Assembly: GCA_002721815.1 (NCBI GenBank)
Contig: PBLQ01000015.1
Span: 1-63,191 of the forward strand
Source: Myxococcales bacterium
GTDB taxonomy: Bacteria; Myxococcota; UBA727; GCA-2721815
Direction: 5' to 3'
DNA length: 63,191 nt
Shown here: one piece after another, positions 27,629-38,223 of the stretch
How the letters are laid out: each line of letters starts with the position of its first letter
Position numbering within the stretch: position 1 is the first letter of the stretch
The notes under the pieces: model-generated
What the model saw: the letters and a program-made list of their open reading frames with translations, nothing else
What the model was told of the DNA's origin: nothing
The model's database searches: none
Program-made: the position numbers and the translations under genes

Positions 27629-27648
27629 GGTTTTAGGGCCCTAAAACC
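27629..27648. terminator. Palindrome between convergent genes
   Basis: A perfect 20-base palindrome, GGTTTTAGGGCCCTAAAACC, sits between two convergent genes and overlaps the stop of the DUF6122-like gene. It could fold in RNA from either strand. It lacks a clear run of Ts, so a role as a bidirectional terminator is tentative. Confidence 0.4.
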
Positions 27649-27955
27649 AAGTCATCCATGCGCAGTCAAAAAGATCTAAAACGATGTGAACACATAAACC
27701 AATTCCCAGGGGTCTGGTTTTTTTAGGAATGCATAAGCCAATATAAATGGGCATCACCCAAACCGTGTGCAACGGATGGAACCCAACGCTGCACCGATCG
27801 GGGTCATACATGGGCGTGGCAAAAAAGTGATCCACGTCGATGATCATGCCCCCCATCATCCATAAGAAAGCATGGAGCCGGTTTGCGGAATAACCAAACC
27901 GTGCCACCAGGCCCGGTACGAGAATATGAAGAATCACGTGTAGCCCTGCACGCAT
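27641..27955 (-). CDS. DUF6122-like small membrane protein
   Basis: A 104-residue hydrophobic protein with about three membrane segments. The motifs LHILVPGL, DVDHFFATPMYDPDRCSVGFHPLH and LHMV-like VHIVLDLFDCAWM match the DUF6122 family, related in look to YdjM-type membrane hydrolases with conserved Asp and His. The ATG directly abuts the upstream stop (TAAATG). It is last in the selD operon. Activity unknown. Confidence 0.75.
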   Translation of the reverse strand: MRAGLHVILHILVPGLVARFGYSANRLHAFLWMMGGMIIDVDHFFATPMYDPDRCSVGFHPLHTVWVMPIYIGLCIPKKTRPLGIGLCVHIVLDLFDCAWMTWF

Positions 27956-28315
27956 TTAGGCCTGCCTTTGAAGAAACTGGGTTATTTTATCTTGAAAGAT
28001 AACGACCTGACCCTTGCATGCTTCCAGTTCCGCCGCGGTCATTGCCATGATAAAGTTACCGTCATTTTCAAGAACCACGCAGGGCGTGTGGTTCTTGGTG
28101 AATTTTTTCAGGGCGGCCGGTTGCTCGTTCAAATGTAAATTGTGAATGGGAATGGGGAGCTGATTTTTGCAGTCCTGAAATTCTTTTTTCTCAGTAAGCG
28201 CTCCGTGGGTAATGTCGCACAAGGCACAGTGCCGGGTGCCCATGAGTTTACCGACCATGTAAGTCAACTCTCCCACCAAACCACCATCGGCCTGATAAAC
28301 CCCATATAATTTCAC
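27956..28315 (-). CDS. Conserved hypothetical protein with CxxC-like motif
   Basis: A 119-residue soluble protein with GTG start at 28315. The segment HCALCDITHG near residue 30, then KKEFQDCKNQLPIPIHNLH, resembles a small family of uncharacterised bacterial proteins with a thioredoxin-like look. The cysteines could be redox-active or bind metal. It lies between the SDR and DUF6122 genes with almost no gaps, so co-expression with selD is likely. I cannot assign a function. Confidence 0.7.
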   Translation of the reverse strand: MKLYGVYQADGGLVGELTYMVGKLMGTRHCALCDITHGALTEKKEFQDCKNQLPIPIHNLHLNEQPAALKKFTKNHTPCVVLENDGNFIMAMTAAELEACKGQVVIFQDKITQFLQRQA

Positions 28316-28316
28316 G

Positions 28317-29006
28317 TTAGTTCCAAAACACGCGGATGCGACCCCACCAGTGCAGCAGCCGGACCAAAATGAGCATTCTCAACGGGGTTGAGTAGCGAAC
28401 CGGTTTTTTGCGTAGCGCTTTGAGAACGTGTTTTGCAGCTTTATCGCGGGTCATTTCAAAGGGTTTTGTGGGGGCAGAAGCTAATTTGGTATCGACAAAA
28501 CCAAATCGCATGTTGGTTAAAAAGACGTTGCGTTTGCGGACCCGCAGCGCCAGACTTTCTACGTAGCGCGACAGGCCCGCCTTGGTACTGGCATAGGCGG
28601 GGTTGTCCGGGGAAAAGACTTCGTCCGCCACACTGCTCAATATCAAAACCTGCCCGGACTCTCGGGTGGCCATGGGGGGGACGACAATTTCGAGGAGTTG
28701 GACCGCGGCGGTGAGATTGACTTGGAACACATGACTTTCTTTGTCCATCTTTCGAATTCGGCAAGGCGCCCACATGCCCACGCAATAAATGACCACATCG
28801 GGCAGGCCCTCGGTTTCCATGAGCCTTTTAAGTTCAGAAACATAAGCCTCGCTGGCCACATCCAGTTGGTGGTGTTGATATTGCTCGTGAGCGATGGGGC
28901 TTGCGCTTCGAGATAAGCCTGTGATCTGATGACCTTCTCCCAGCAAGGCTTCAGTGGTGGCGAGGCCTATCCCGTCGGAGTTTCCCAGTATCCAATAGTG
29001 GGCCAT
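28317..29006 (-). CDS. SDR-family oxidoreductase
   Basis: A 229-residue short-chain dehydrogenase/reductase. It has the Rossmann motif GNSDGIGLATTEAL at the N-terminus (variant of TGxxxGIG), the catalytic Ser in ILSSVAD, and YASTK with the catalytic Tyr and Lys near residue 140. The C-terminus is basic and hydrophobic, suggesting membrane contact. The ATG directly follows the selD stop (TAAATG). Substrate unknown. Confidence 0.88.
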   Translation of the reverse strand: MAHYWILGNSDGIGLATTEALLGEGHQITGLSRSASPIAHEQYQHHQLDVASEAYVSELKRLMETEGLPDVVIYCVGMWAPCRIRKMDKESHVFQVNLTAAVQLLEIVVPPMATRESGQVLILSSVADEVFSPDNPAYASTKAGLSRYVESLALRVRKRNVFLTNMRFGFVDTKLASAPTKPFEMTRDKAAKHVLKALRKKPVRYSTPLRMLILVRLLHWWGRIRVFWN

Positions 29007-30041
29007 TTAGGGTACCACCTGTAGACGTTCGTTGCCCTCATGGGGGACGATTTCTCCGAAGGACGTCAATTCAAGACCGGCTTTTCGAGTGATGGCCATG
29101 AATGCCGTTTCGTTGTTGAAGTCTACCGCCACCAGTAAACCACCGCTCGTTTGCGGATCACAGATAACGGCCTTTTGTGTCTCATCAAGGGGCGAAATCT
29201 TGTGACCATAACTTTGAAAGTTGCGTTGGGTACCACCAGGAAAGGTTTTTTGTTCCAAATAGGTGGGAAGAAAATCAAGAGTTGGAAGTTGTGAAAAGTT
29301 GATTTTCGCGGCCACATCACTGCCTTCACACATTTCTAGAAGATGTCCGCCCAGTCCAAATCCCGTGACATCCGTCATGGCCGAGACGCCTTCCAGCTGT
29401 CCTAGGGTGAACCCCACCTCGTTAAGTGTTCCCATTTGTTGTTGAATGAATTGAATGTGGTCGTCTTGGGCCACGCCTTTTTTTTGCGCTGTGGTTACGA
29501 TGCCAACCCCAAGAGGTTTGGTGAGGTAAAGTTTATCGCCCACCTTGGCCGTTGCATTGGCCTTCACGTTTTGCTTTTTTGCCATTCCGGTGACGGCCAA
29601 ACCGAAAATCGGTTCGGGCGCATCGATGCTGTGCCCACCGGCCAGGGGAATGCCAGCATCTGCGCAGGCGCCTTGGGCCCCATGGAGGACTCGGCCTGCC
29701 ACTTCAGCAGGAATCTCGTTGATGGGCCAGCCCAAGATGGCAATGGCCATGATGGGTTTGCCACCCATGGCGTAAATGTCACTGATGGCATTGACTGAGG
29801 CAATACGACCGAATGCTTCAGGCTCGTCCACAATAGGCATGAAGAAATCAGTGGTACTAATAATGACATTATCGTTGTCCGTTTCAAAAACAGCCGCATC
29901 ATCTTTTTTATGATTGCCCACCAAGAGTTGCGGGTGGGTCATTCGTGGTCCCGCGCCATCTAAGATTTGCGACAGCACTTCGGGCGAAATTTTACAGCCA
30001 CAACCCGCACCGTGAGAATATTGAGTCAGTTTGATGTCCAT
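29007..30041 (-). CDS. selD: Selenophosphate synthetase
   Basis: A 344-residue enzyme that makes selenophosphate from selenide and ATP, the selenium donor for selenocysteine, selenouridine or selenium cofactors. The catalytic motif YSHGAGCGCK is intact: Cys14 and Lys17 correspond to Cys17 and Lys20 of E. coli SelD. The glycine-rich MTDVTGFGLGGH and CDPQTSGGLL are also present. The catalytic residue is Cys, not Sec. GGAG lies 7 bases before the ATG at 30041. It is the first gene of a four-gene operon. No selA, selB, selC or selU is visible in this window. Confidence 0.95.
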   Translation of the reverse strand: MDIKLTQYSHGAGCGCKISPEVLSQILDGAGPRMTHPQLLVGNHKKDDAAVFETDNDNVIISTTDFFMPIVDEPEAFGRIASVNAISDIYAMGGKPIMAIAILGWPINEIPAEVAGRVLHGAQGACADAGIPLAGGHSIDAPEPIFGLAVTGMAKKQNVKANATAKVGDKLYLTKPLGVGIVTTAQKKGVAQDDHIQFIQQQMGTLNEVGFTLGQLEGVSAMTDVTGFGLGGHLLEMCEGSDVAAKINFSQLPTLDFLPTYLEQKTFPGGTQRNFQSYGHKISPLDETQKAVICDPQTSGGLLVAVDFNNETAFMAITRKAGLELTSFGEIVPHEGNERLQVVP

Positions 30042-30232
30042 CCATGGGCTCCTACGCGAAAATACCGGCTGCACCATAAACCTTTTCGATCTTGAATCTC
30101 AAGCATCATCGCCCATGGCCCCCCAGAGCGTAACAATCCCCTAAGTCCCTAAAATAATGAAAAAACGAGATCTCCGGACCCCCCTTTTCGGCACCTCTTC
30201 CACCCGTTAGGTTCCGAAGCAGGAGAAGATCT

Positions 30233-31735
30233 ATGGCAAAAGTTCATTTTTTATCCTTGGGTTGCCCCAAAAACAGAGTTGATGCCGAACACATGCTCGG
30301 ACTCGCGATCGAAGACGGTCATCAAATGGTCAATGACCCTACCGATGCAGACACCATTGTGGTGAATACCTGCTCCTTCATTGGTGATGCCAAAAAAGAG
30401 AGCATTGATGCGATTTTACAAATGGGTGAGCTCAAAGAAACGGGCGGGCAAAAGCTGGTGGTATCTGGCTGCTTGGCTCAGCGCTACGCAGACCAACTTA
30501 CTGAAGAAATGCCAGAGGTAGACCATTTTATCGGGACCACCGATTATGTGCACATTGCCAATTTGTTGGGACCTAACTCAGATACAAAACCTTCGGCCGA
30601 GACGGCCAATGATGCAGGCTTTATTTCATTCGACTCCTTGGTGGCCAAAAGCAAAAACAAGCAAAGCCAAGCAATGGCTGACGATCAACTGCCTAAAAAC
30701 TTAGTGTCGGACGAGTTGGAGTATGTGGCCAGAAGTCATACGCCTCGGGTGAATTCCATGCCTCAGTACACCGCTTACTTGAAAATTTCTGAAGGCTGTA
30801 ACAACACGTGCGCATTTTGCATCATTCCCAAGTTAAGAGGCAAGCAAAGGTCGCGCCCCATCCTCGATTTGGTGGCAGAGGCTGAAAGATTGGCAGCCCA
30901 AGGGGTGAAAGAGCTGAATCTCATTGCGCAAGACCTCACAGGCTATGGTTATGACCTGCCGGGCAAACCCAAGTTGGCACAACTCTTAGAGGCGTTAAGT
31001 GGTGTGGAGGGTATTCGATGGGTGCGTTGCATGTACGCGTACCCGCGAACCTTGTCGTCGGATTTAATGCACCAACTCAACACTGGAAGTAACATCCTTC
31101 CTTATTTGGACATACCGGTTCAACACGGTTCAGATCGCATGCTGCGTCGTATGAAACGCGGCAAAGACCAAAAGCGACTCTCTGAATTGCTGCTCAAATG
31201 TCGGGATGAGGTTCAGAATTTGGTCTTACGCTCCACAGTAATTGTGGGTTTCCCCGGCGAGGAAGATGAAGACTTTCAAAAGCTCGTTGATTTTGCGCAA
31301 GCCGTACAGTTCGAGCGCTTGGGCGTGTTTAAATACAGTGACGAAGAGGACACTTCTGCTTTCGACCTTGACGGGAAACTCCCGTACAAAGTGAAGCGTT
31401 CCCGTTATGACAAACTCATGCGCCGACAACGAAAAATCTCAAAGACAGTCTGTAAACAGATGATGGGGCAAGTACACGAGGCCATCGTTGAGGGGGTTTC
31501 GGAAGAGCATGACTATTTGGTGAAGGGACGTTTGTGGTCTCAGGCCCCCGAAATTGATGGGATGACGTATTTGTCATCAAACAGGGCATTGAGCGCAGGT
31601 GAAATTGTGAAAGTTAAAATCGTCGATTCTCATGATTATGATTTGGTTGGCGAGGTCCTGGAGGAAGACGACCCACAAGGCCAATTCGCTCTACCGTTCA
31701 ACGCGAGACATGCAGGAGAAAGCCATGCGAGTTGA
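30233..31735 (+). CDS. rimO: Ribosomal protein S12 methylthiotransferase
   Basis: A 500-residue radical-SAM enzyme that adds a methylthio group to an aspartate of ribosomal protein S12. The N-terminal MTTase domain supplies Cys11, Cys47 and Cys80 for one iron-sulfur cluster; the radical-SAM motif CNNTCAFC (Cys189, Cys193, Cys196) binds the other. A C-terminal TRAM domain follows. It is longer than the E. coli enzyme (441) because of a charged insert at about residues 112-170 between the two domains. AGGAG lies 9 bases before the ATG. Its 3' end overlaps guaC by 11 bases. Confidence 0.95.
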   Translation: MAKVHFLSLGCPKNRVDAEHMLGLAIEDGHQMVNDPTDADTIVVNTCSFIGDAKKESIDAILQMGELKETGGQKLVVSGCLAQRYADQLTEEMPEVDHFIGTTDYVHIANLLGPNSDTKPSAETANDAGFISFDSLVAKSKNKQSQAMADDQLPKNLVSDELEYVARSHTPRVNSMPQYTAYLKISEGCNNTCAFCIIPKLRGKQRSRPILDLVAEAERLAAQGVKELNLIAQDLTGYGYDLPGKPKLAQLLEALSGVEGIRWVRCMYAYPRTLSSDLMHQLNTGSNILPYLDIPVQHGSDRMLRRMKRGKDQKRLSELLLKCRDEVQNLVLRSTVIVGFPGEEDEDFQKLVDFAQAVQFERLGVFKYSDEEDTSAFDLDGKLPYKVKRSRYDKLMRRQRKISKTVCKQMMGQVHEAIVEGVSEEHDYLVKGRLWSQAPEIDGMTYLSSNRALSAGEIVKVKIVDSHDYDLVGEVLEEDDPQGQFALPFNARHAGESHAS

Positions 31736-32765
31736 AAGCGACATTAAACTTGGCTTTAAAGATGTTTTAATTCGCCCCAAACGGTCCACACTCAAAAGCC
31801 GTTCGCAAGTGGATTTGGAGCGAACCTACCGGTTTTATCATGCCGACCACGAATGGACGGGCATCCCCATCGTGGCTGCCAATATGGACACCGTGGGGAC
31901 GTTCAGCATGGCGAAAGCGCTGGGCAGCAATGGCATGCTCACGGCCATGCACAAGCACTATTCTGTGGCTCTTTGGGATGAGTTCATGAAGACTGCGCCG
32001 GAAAATGTCATCAATCACGTGATGGTGAGTACGGGAACCTCCAAAGACGATCTTGAAAAAACCAAGCAGATTTTTGCGCGTTGGCCATCGTTGCGATTTT
32101 TGTGCATCGATGTGGCCAATGGTTATTCAGAAGCTTTCGTCGACTTTGTCAAACAGGCGAGAACTGCGTTTCCCAAAAAAGTCATTACCGCCGGAAACGT
32201 GGTGACCGGCGAAATGGTGGAAGAGCTGATCTTAGCTGGTGCTGACATCGTGAAAGTGGGTATCGGACCGGGTTCCGTGTGCACCACCCGTGTTAAAACG
32301 GGCGTCGGGTACCCACAGCTTTCGGCCATCATCGAATGTGCCGATGCTGCCCATGGCTTGGGAGGCCTGATCATCGGTGATGGCGGTTGTACCTGCCCAG
32401 GAGATGTGGCCAAGGCTTTTGGCGGTGGTGCAGACTTCGTGATGCTGGGCGGCATGCTTGCAGGGCATGACGAGTGCGAAGCCACCATCGTTGAGCGCGA
32501 CGGTCAGCGCTTTTGCGAGTTTTACGGCATGAGTTCTGCCACCGCCATGGACAAGCACGTGGGCGGCGTGGCCGAATATCGCGCCTCAGAGGGAAAAACC
32601 GTGGCATTGCCCTATAAAGGGGAAGTGAAAGCCACCGTTCGGGATATTTTGGGCGGGGTTCGTTCCGCTTGCACTTATGTGGGTGCGCCTCGGCTGAAAG
32701 AGCTTTCAAAACGGACCACTTTTATTCGGGTTCAAGAGCAAGAAAACCAGGTCTTTGGCTCATAA
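31725..32765 (+). CDS. guaC: GMP reductase
   Basis: A 346-residue (beta/alpha)8 enzyme that converts GMP to IMP with NADPH in purine salvage. It matches the E. coli protein (347) closely from [15 protein letters not shown] to the end. The catalytic cysteine is in [10 protein letters not shown] and the phosphate loop in GDGGC and GGMLAG. The ATG at 31725 has GGAG 7 bases upstream and overlaps the rimO 3' end. The close similarity to gammaproteobacterial GuaC may reflect transfer, but this is not tested. Confidence 0.97.
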   Translation: MRVESDIKLGFKDVLIRPKRSTLKSRSQVDLERTYRFYHADHEWTGIPIVAANMDTVGTFSMAKALGSNGMLTAMHKHYSVALWDEFMKTAPENVINHVMVSTGTSKDDLEKTKQIFARWPSLRFLCIDVANGYSEAFVDFVKQARTAFPKKVITAGNVVTGEMVEELILAGADIVKVGIGPGSVCTTRVKTGVGYPQLSAIIECADAAHGLGGLIIGDGGCTCPGDVAKAFGGGADFVMLGGMLAGHDECEATIVERDGQRFCEFYGMSSATAMDKHVGGVAEYRASEGKTVALPYKGEVKATVRDILGGVRSACTYVGAPRLKELSKRTTFIRVQEQENQVFGS

Positions 32766-32882
32766 GGCGGGCTGAAAATCAGTCTAAAGAGCGGAATTAT
32801 TGGTCTTTTTTGGGCATTTCATTGCTTGATCCAATGGGCTCAGCCTATACTTTTCATCATGCTTAGACTGAGGAATGCCTGA

Positions 32883-35800
32883 ATGAGATTTGCGATTTTG
32901 ATGAGTGTCTTACTGAGCGGCTTGTTGGGCTGTCCCGAAGACGTGTTGGTGGTCCAAGAAGGGGCTGCCATTGATATCAACACCCTTCAACTGGACTTTG
33001 GTGAAGTCAATATCGGGGAGCGCAGTGAACTGCGTGTGTTGGTCACGAATATCGGCGAACAACCTTTGATCATCGAAGAATTATCCATGCAGCCCGCCAC
33101 TGACCAATTTGGCAGTGTAACGCAAGCCCCCCTCGAAATCCCACGCAATCAAAGCGAAGAGCTCACCCTCTTCTTTTTTCCCGTATCGGCCCAGCTTTAT
33201 TTGGGCGGTTTAGATATCAAAAGCAACGCGGAGAATTCTAAATCCATTCGACTCGAGCTCAAAGGTCAGGGCAGAGATTGGAGCATTTGCGGCGATTGCG
33301 ACAGCCCCCCGCAGCCCGACTGTGTGACGGATCGCCATCGTTTAATTTATGATGAACAGGGCAGCTGTGAAGGCGACAACCAATGTCGTTTTGCTGTGGG
33401 TGTCGAAACCTGCGCGGAGATTTGTCTCAATGGTGTTTGTATCGGTGGTATCGAAGGTGCTGATGGGGGCATGTTGTGTGGACCCGGCGATCCAGATTCA
33501 GATGGGGACGGGGTGTGTGACAGCGATGACAACTGCAAACAAGTGAGTAATCCCAATCAAGAGGATACCGACGAAGATAATAGGGGAGATATTTGCGATA
33601 TTTGTGCCGGCTTTGATGACTTCATTGACACCGATGAAGATGGTGTGCCCAACGGTTGTGATATCTGTACCGCCGGTGATGACACCATCGATACGGATGA
33701 CGATGGTGTCCCCGATGCCTGCGATCGGTGTGAAGGGCATATTGATGCGTTGGACCAAGACGAAGACGGTGTTCCAGACGGTTGCGATTTGTGTGATGGC
33801 GAAAGTGATGCCATCGATACAGATAACGATGGCGTCCCCAATGCTTGCGATTTGTGTGAGGGCTTCGATGACACCTTAGATGAAGATGACGATAACATTC
33901 CAGATGATTGCGACGTTTGCCCCTTGGGCAATGACAACATCGACACCGACAATGACGGGATCCCCAACGCTTGTGACGGTTGTGATGGTGCTGATAATAA
34001 CAACAACGGTAACGATGACGATGATGCCGATGGGGTACAAGATGCCTGTGACCAATGCCCCAACTTTAGCGATAATTTAGACACCGATGGGGATACCGTT
34101 CCCGATGCCTGTGATATTTGTTCATTAGGTGATGATTTTGTAGACAATGACAATGATGATGTGCCGGATGCCTGCGATGAATGCCCGGGGGCCGATAACA
34201 ACAATGACAGTGACAATGACGGCGTCCCCAATGGATGCGACGAGTGCCCTGAAGGTCCGAACCACGTGGATACCGATAATGATGGGATCCCCAATGCCTG
34301 TGATGTTTGCCCTTCATTAAACAGCACCGACCAGTCGGACAACGATGGTGATGGCGTGGGTGACTTATGTGATAATTGTCCTCAGGTTGCCAATCCAACC
34401 CAAGAAAATTACGATGGGGACCAATGGGGGGATGCTTGTGATCGTTGCCCCTATTTGGTTCATGCCAACGATCAGGTGGACTCAGATTTAGACGGTGTCG
34501 GTGACTTATGTGATGTTTGTCCTGGTTTCGATGATTCCGAAGATACCGATGGCGATGAAACCCCGAACGGCTGTGATAATTGTCCGAATGACAGCAGCTT
34601 CAACCAAGCGGACAGCGATGGCGATGGTGTTGGGGATATTTGCGATACCTGCCCAGGGTCTGATGACAATATCGACGTTGATGGCGATAACATTCCAGAT
34701 GCTTGTGATATCTGCACCTCAGGACCGAACGACTTAGATAACGATGGAGATGGGGTGGCCAACGCCTGTGACATTTGTCCCGGCGGAGATGACACCTCAG
34801 ATGCAGATGGGGACGGTGTTCCCGATGCGTGTGACGTGTGTCCGGGAGGCGATGATGGCCTGAATACCGATGGTGATAACTTGGCCAATGCCTGTGATCC
34901 GTGCCCCCTTGTGGCGAACGAAGGGGATACCGATACAGACAACGATGGCATTCCTGAGGATTGCGATGATTGTCCTGATTTGCCAAATGGGGAGGGCACC
35001 GACGTGGATGGTGATGGCCGTGATGATCAATGCGTTGCAGCCACATGCGTGAGTGGGATGAATACGTGGCCGGTTTTAGACTACCCTTTCACGACCACTC
35101 CAGACCGATTTGCCCGTTTCGCCATTTGTGAAGACGCTGGAGACTGTCCTGAAAATGCAGTTTGTACCGAGGGCCGCTGCGTACTTGGTACTGAATCTCA
35201 AATGGATGCAGGGGTGTGGGAGAGTGATGAAAGCCAATGGGTGGTGCATGATCAAGAAACTGGTTTGGTGTGGCAAGGCTGCATGCTGGGAGAAAGCGGG
35301 TCTAACTGCAACACTGGTGACCGACTGTTAGCGTCCCACTCGGATTTGGCTGCAAGCTGCACAGATTTAAATTACCTGAATTGGGGCGGGTATTCGTCCG
35401 GTTGGCGCATGGCGACCATTCAAGAAATCTTGTCCCTGGTGGACTACAGTCACATCACGCCATTTATGGATCTCGAGACTTTTCCGAATAATGAGGCAAA
35501 AATATTTAGTTTAACCAGCAAGGCCAATCAAAGAGAGACCTTCGCTTACATGTTGTACATGGAAGATAATGGAACCATTTACAGTCCTGGAACTGTGGCC
35601 CCTACCGCGAAACAGTCTGTAGATGTGGGCACTCGGTGCGTGAACGGCACTTTAAACCAGCAGCGGTGCTTTTCAAATGATGACCTCGAGAATACTGATG
35701 GAGACAATGACGAATCAGATGCATCAGAGCGCTCCATTGCTGATTACAGCATGCAGCTCGAGTGGCAGGAGGGTTTTTGGGGTTGGACGCCTTCGGGAGG

Positions 35801-36161
35801 ATGGGAGTATAACTCCGTGGGTTTGGGCAACTATGTGGGTTCACGTGATGACTATTCTCAATGCGACAATGGCAACCCTTGCTGCAACATGTTCGACGGG
35901 AAGACGGATTGGCGTCAGCCCAGCATTGGCGAACTCATGACATTAATTCACACTGGGTTGCCCCAAAATGGCCCCCCCAATTGGCCCCAGTCGGTTTTTG
36001 GAACACCTGATGGCGTGGGCAGCACTTTATTCTTTTGGTCCAAAAGCAGATATCCCAGTAGCCTTTCACGGCGGTGGGGCGTTGATTTTTATTCAAATGT
36101 AGACTTGGTTGTCTGGCGTGAAAACAACGGCGTGTTCAAGTGTGTGCGTGATTTAGACTAA
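32883..36161 (+). CDS. Giant lipoprotein: choice-of-anchor D, 23 thrombospondin type 3 repeats, two DUF1566 domains
   Basis: A 1092-residue predicted lipoprotein (lipobox LLGC, Cys17). Residues about 28-125 form an immunoglobulin-like choice-of-anchor D/ASH-type domain (LDFGEVNIG). A short Cys-rich unit follows. Residues about 200-717 hold 23 thrombospondin type 3 repeats such as DTDNDGIPNACD, which bind many calcium ions. The C-terminus has two DUF1566 domains (TGLVWQGC, WRMATIQEI; then LEWQEGFW, WRQPSIGEL), lectin-like folds in other proteins. It is the first of three tandem paralogues. It is probably a long calcium-stiffened surface adhesin; this is inference. Confidence 0.9.
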   Translation: MRFAILMSVLLSGLLGCPEDVLVVQEGAAIDINTLQLDFGEVNIGERSELRVLVTNIGEQPLIIEELSMQPATDQFGSVTQAPLEIPRNQSEELTLFFFPVSAQLYLGGLDIKSNAENSKSIRLELKGQGRDWSICGDCDSPPQPDCVTDRHRLIYDEQGSCEGDNQCRFAVGVETCAEICLNGVCIGGIEGADGGMLCGPGDPDSDGDGVCDSDDNCKQVSNPNQEDTDEDNRGDICDICAGFDDFIDTDEDGVPNGCDICTAGDDTIDTDDDGVPDACDRCEGHIDALDQDEDGVPDGCDLCDGESDAIDTDNDGVPNACDLCEGFDDTLDEDDDNIPDDCDVCPLGNDNIDTDNDGIPNACDGCDGADNNNNGNDDDDADGVQDACDQCPNFSDNLDTDGDTVPDACDICSLGDDFVDNDNDDVPDACDECPGADNNNDSDNDGVPNGCDECPEGPNHVDTDNDGIPNACDVCPSLNSTDQSDNDGDGVGDLCDNCPQVANPTQENYDGDQWGDACDRCPYLVHANDQVDSDLDGVGDLCDVCPGFDDSEDTDGDETPNGCDNCPNDSSFNQADSDGDGVGDICDTCPGSDDNIDVDGDNIPDACDICTSGPNDLDNDGDGVANACDICPGGDDTSDADGDGVPDACDVCPGGDDGLNTDGDNLANACDPCPLVANEGDTDTDNDGIPEDCDDCPDLPNGEGTDVDGDGRDDQCVAATCVSGMNTWPVLDYPFTTTPDRFARFAICEDAGDCPENAVCTEGRCVLGTESQMDAGVWESDESQWVVHDQETGLVWQGCMLGESGSNCNTGDRLLASHSDLAASCTDLNYLNWGGYSSGWRMATIQEILSLVDYSHITPFMDLETFPNNEAKIFSLTSKANQRETFAYMLYMEDNGTIYSPGTVAPTAKQSVDVGTRCVNGTLNQQRCFSNDDLENTDGDNDESDASERSIADYSMQLEWQEGFWGWTPSGGWEYNSVGLGNYVGSRDDYSQCDNGNPCCNMFDGKTDWRQPSIGELMTLIHTGLPQNGPPNWPQSVFGTPDGVGSTLFFWSKSRYPSSLSRRWGVDFYSNVDLVVWRENNGVFKCVRDLD

Positions 36162-36216
36162 GCTCTGTTGGTTTGGGCCTTTTCCGTGTTCGGAATGGGC
36201 CAGGGAGGAATCGTTG

Positions 36217-38097
36217 ATGGTTGGGGAATCAAGCTCAAAAATAAGAGGAGCGGTAAAGGCGACTTGTTGTTGGCTCGCGTCCTTATCCTTTGTGGTGGGT
36301 TTAACTGGTTGCGAAGAATCGGTGGGGTACGTGGTTCAAAAAGGCCCCGCCATTGAAGCCAATACCAAAAAAATCGATTTTGGCGCAGTGGACGTGGGCA
36401 CCCAAGCCTTTATGGAATTAGATTTGAGCAATATTGGTGAGTCGTTGTTGCAAATATCAGAAGTGTTTGTGCAACCAGCAGGGACCGTTTTTGGTTACAT
36501 GGGCGAAACCGATTTTAATTTACAGTTAAATCGCAGCCGCGTTTTACAATTGTATTTTTGGCCCGTGGAGGTACAGGCTTATTCCGCCACACTCGAGATC
36601 TACAGCGATGCCGAGAACTTTCCCATTTATACCATTGAGTTGGTGGGTGAGGGCCAAGAATGGAGTTTATGCGGTTCTTGTGACAATCCGCCAGAAAACG
36701 AATGTTTGCCCGGGGGCTACCTTTTGGTTTACGAGCAAAATGGAACTTGTGACGACACCGCGGAGTGTCGTTATGCGGCCAATGTGGTTCCCTGCGCGGA
36801 AACTTGTTTGGATGGTGTCTGCGTGGGCGATGGCGGAATTTTGTGGCCCGAGGAACCTGATGCAGGCACAGCGCCACCATCTACGGCAACCGATGCCGGT
36901 ACAGAAGCGCCCCTTCCGCCAGTGATCGATGCCGGCAATTCAGCCCCCTGCCCGAGTGGTGATACGGACAACGATGGCATTTGTGATGACGTAGATAATT
37001 GCGTGAACGACCCCAATACCAACCAGGCCGATGGCGATACCGACGGCATTGGTGATGTTTGCGATGCCTGTCCGGCTTTGCCCAATGGTGAGGGGACAGA
37101 TGCAGACGACGACGGCATTGATGACAGCTGCGGCGGGGACCATTGCTACGAAGGCATGAGTGACTGGAGCCCCGCGACATACCCCGTGGCATCAGGGGCA
37201 TTAACTCGGGCGGACCCTGCAGGGAATGACCAATGGGTGGTTGAAGATTCCCGCACGGGACGGACGTGGCTCAGTTGTCTTTACAATACTGCTGATGGGA
37301 CCGGATGCGAGGACATCGACCCTTATGACGATTGGGATCCCAGCACTGAAAACGACTATCTGGATTGGAACTCTCAATGGATTCGTTGCGATGAACTGGA
37401 GTGGGCAGGGCACTCCGACTGGACGGTTCCCAGTATTGATGAATTACAGACCCTCAACGATTTTGCCCCAGACAATTTCCCGGTGGACAGCACGATGTTT
37501 CCGAATCTGGTCAATCCAGAGGGAACCAATGCTTTGGTTTGGAGTCGGTCACCTTATCCCGGTTCCAGCACCCAGTTTTTCAGTTACTCCTTTGCATCGG
37601 GGTATGTGGGTTATCACAATCAAACCGCGGACATCGGTGTGTTGTGTGTTCGGAAAACAAATCCTTCTTCGAGATGTTTTGATCTCGAAACCTCGAATAT
37701 TGCGGACGAAAATATCATCCTCGATCACACCGCGGGCCTGATGTGGCAGGAAGGCATTTGGGCCATGAGTAACAATTCGTGGGGTTTGAACCATACCTAT
37801 GGCGGTATTTATCCGTCTCCAGTAACCTCACCTTGTAATGCGTCTTATGGTGGCCACAACGATTGGCGTTTGCCCACTGTTTCAGAACTGGGCGGTCTCG
37901 TCATTTACGGCACCGAAAACCCTGCTTGGCCGGATGTGTTTGGGAGCGCTGGTTATGGTCAGACTTTTTGGAGTGCCACGCGAAAAGCAGACAGCGTTTC
38001 CAGCTATTGGGTGGTGGATTTTACCGATGGTGACGTGAAAACCCTCGCCAATGACGCAAATGCCAAGGTGAAATGCGTGAGAGACAACGTGGATTAA
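36217..38097 (+). CDS. Lipoprotein paralogue: choice-of-anchor D, two TSP3 repeats, two DUF1566 domains
   Basis: A 626-residue paralogue of the preceding gene. The lipobox is LTGC (Cys32), then a choice-of-anchor D domain (about residues 40-140), a Cys-rich unit, and a DAG linker. Only two thrombospondin type 3 repeats (about residues 248-305) remain, against 23 in the neighbour. Two DUF1566 domains close the protein (WLSCLYN, WTVPSIDEL; GLMWQEGIW, WRLPTVSEL). GGGAGGAA lies 6 bases before the ATG at 36217; a TTG at 36214 is also in frame. It would present the same head on a much shorter stalk. Confidence 0.9.
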   Translation: MVGESSSKIRGAVKATCCWLASLSFVVGLTGCEESVGYVVQKGPAIEANTKKIDFGAVDVGTQAFMELDLSNIGESLLQISEVFVQPAGTVFGYMGETDFNLQLNRSRVLQLYFWPVEVQAYSATLEIYSDAENFPIYTIELVGEGQEWSLCGSCDNPPENECLPGGYLLVYEQNGTCDDTAECRYAANVVPCAETCLDGVCVGDGGILWPEEPDAGTAPPSTATDAGTEAPLPPVIDAGNSAPCPSGDTDNDGICDDVDNCVNDPNTNQADGDTDGIGDVCDACPALPNGEGTDADDDGIDDSCGGDHCYEGMSDWSPATYPVASGALTRADPAGNDQWVVEDSRTGRTWLSCLYNTADGTGCEDIDPYDDWDPSTENDYLDWNSQWIRCDELEWAGHSDWTVPSIDELQTLNDFAPDNFPVDSTMFPNLVNPEGTNALVWSRSPYPGSSTQFFSYSFASGYVGYHNQTADIGVLCVRKTNPSSRCFDLETSNIADENIILDHTAGLMWQEGIWAMSNNSWGLNHTYGGIYPSPVTSPCNASYGGHNDWRLPTVSELGGLVIYGTENPAWPDVFGSAGYGQTFWSATRKADSVSSYWVVDFTDGDVKTLANDANAKVKCVRDNVD

Positions 38098-38223
38098 GGC
38101 AGTTCGAGCTTGGGAGAGTCAATTGCATTCCGCTGGCGATGGGGTATGATGCTCTGCCGGAGCAGATTTCTTGGTGCGACGCCAGAAATTTGTGATAAAA
38201 TTGAGTGTATTAGGGGAGAATTC

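Noticed and set aside
33557-34342. A minus-strand Ser-rich frame of 261 codons
   Set aside because: It is the antisense of thrombospondin type 3 repeats, which are clear on the plus strand.
36165-36210. A GGCC-containing hairpin after the first TSP3 lipoprotein gene
   Set aside because: The stem has mismatches and no T run, so a terminator call is not supported.
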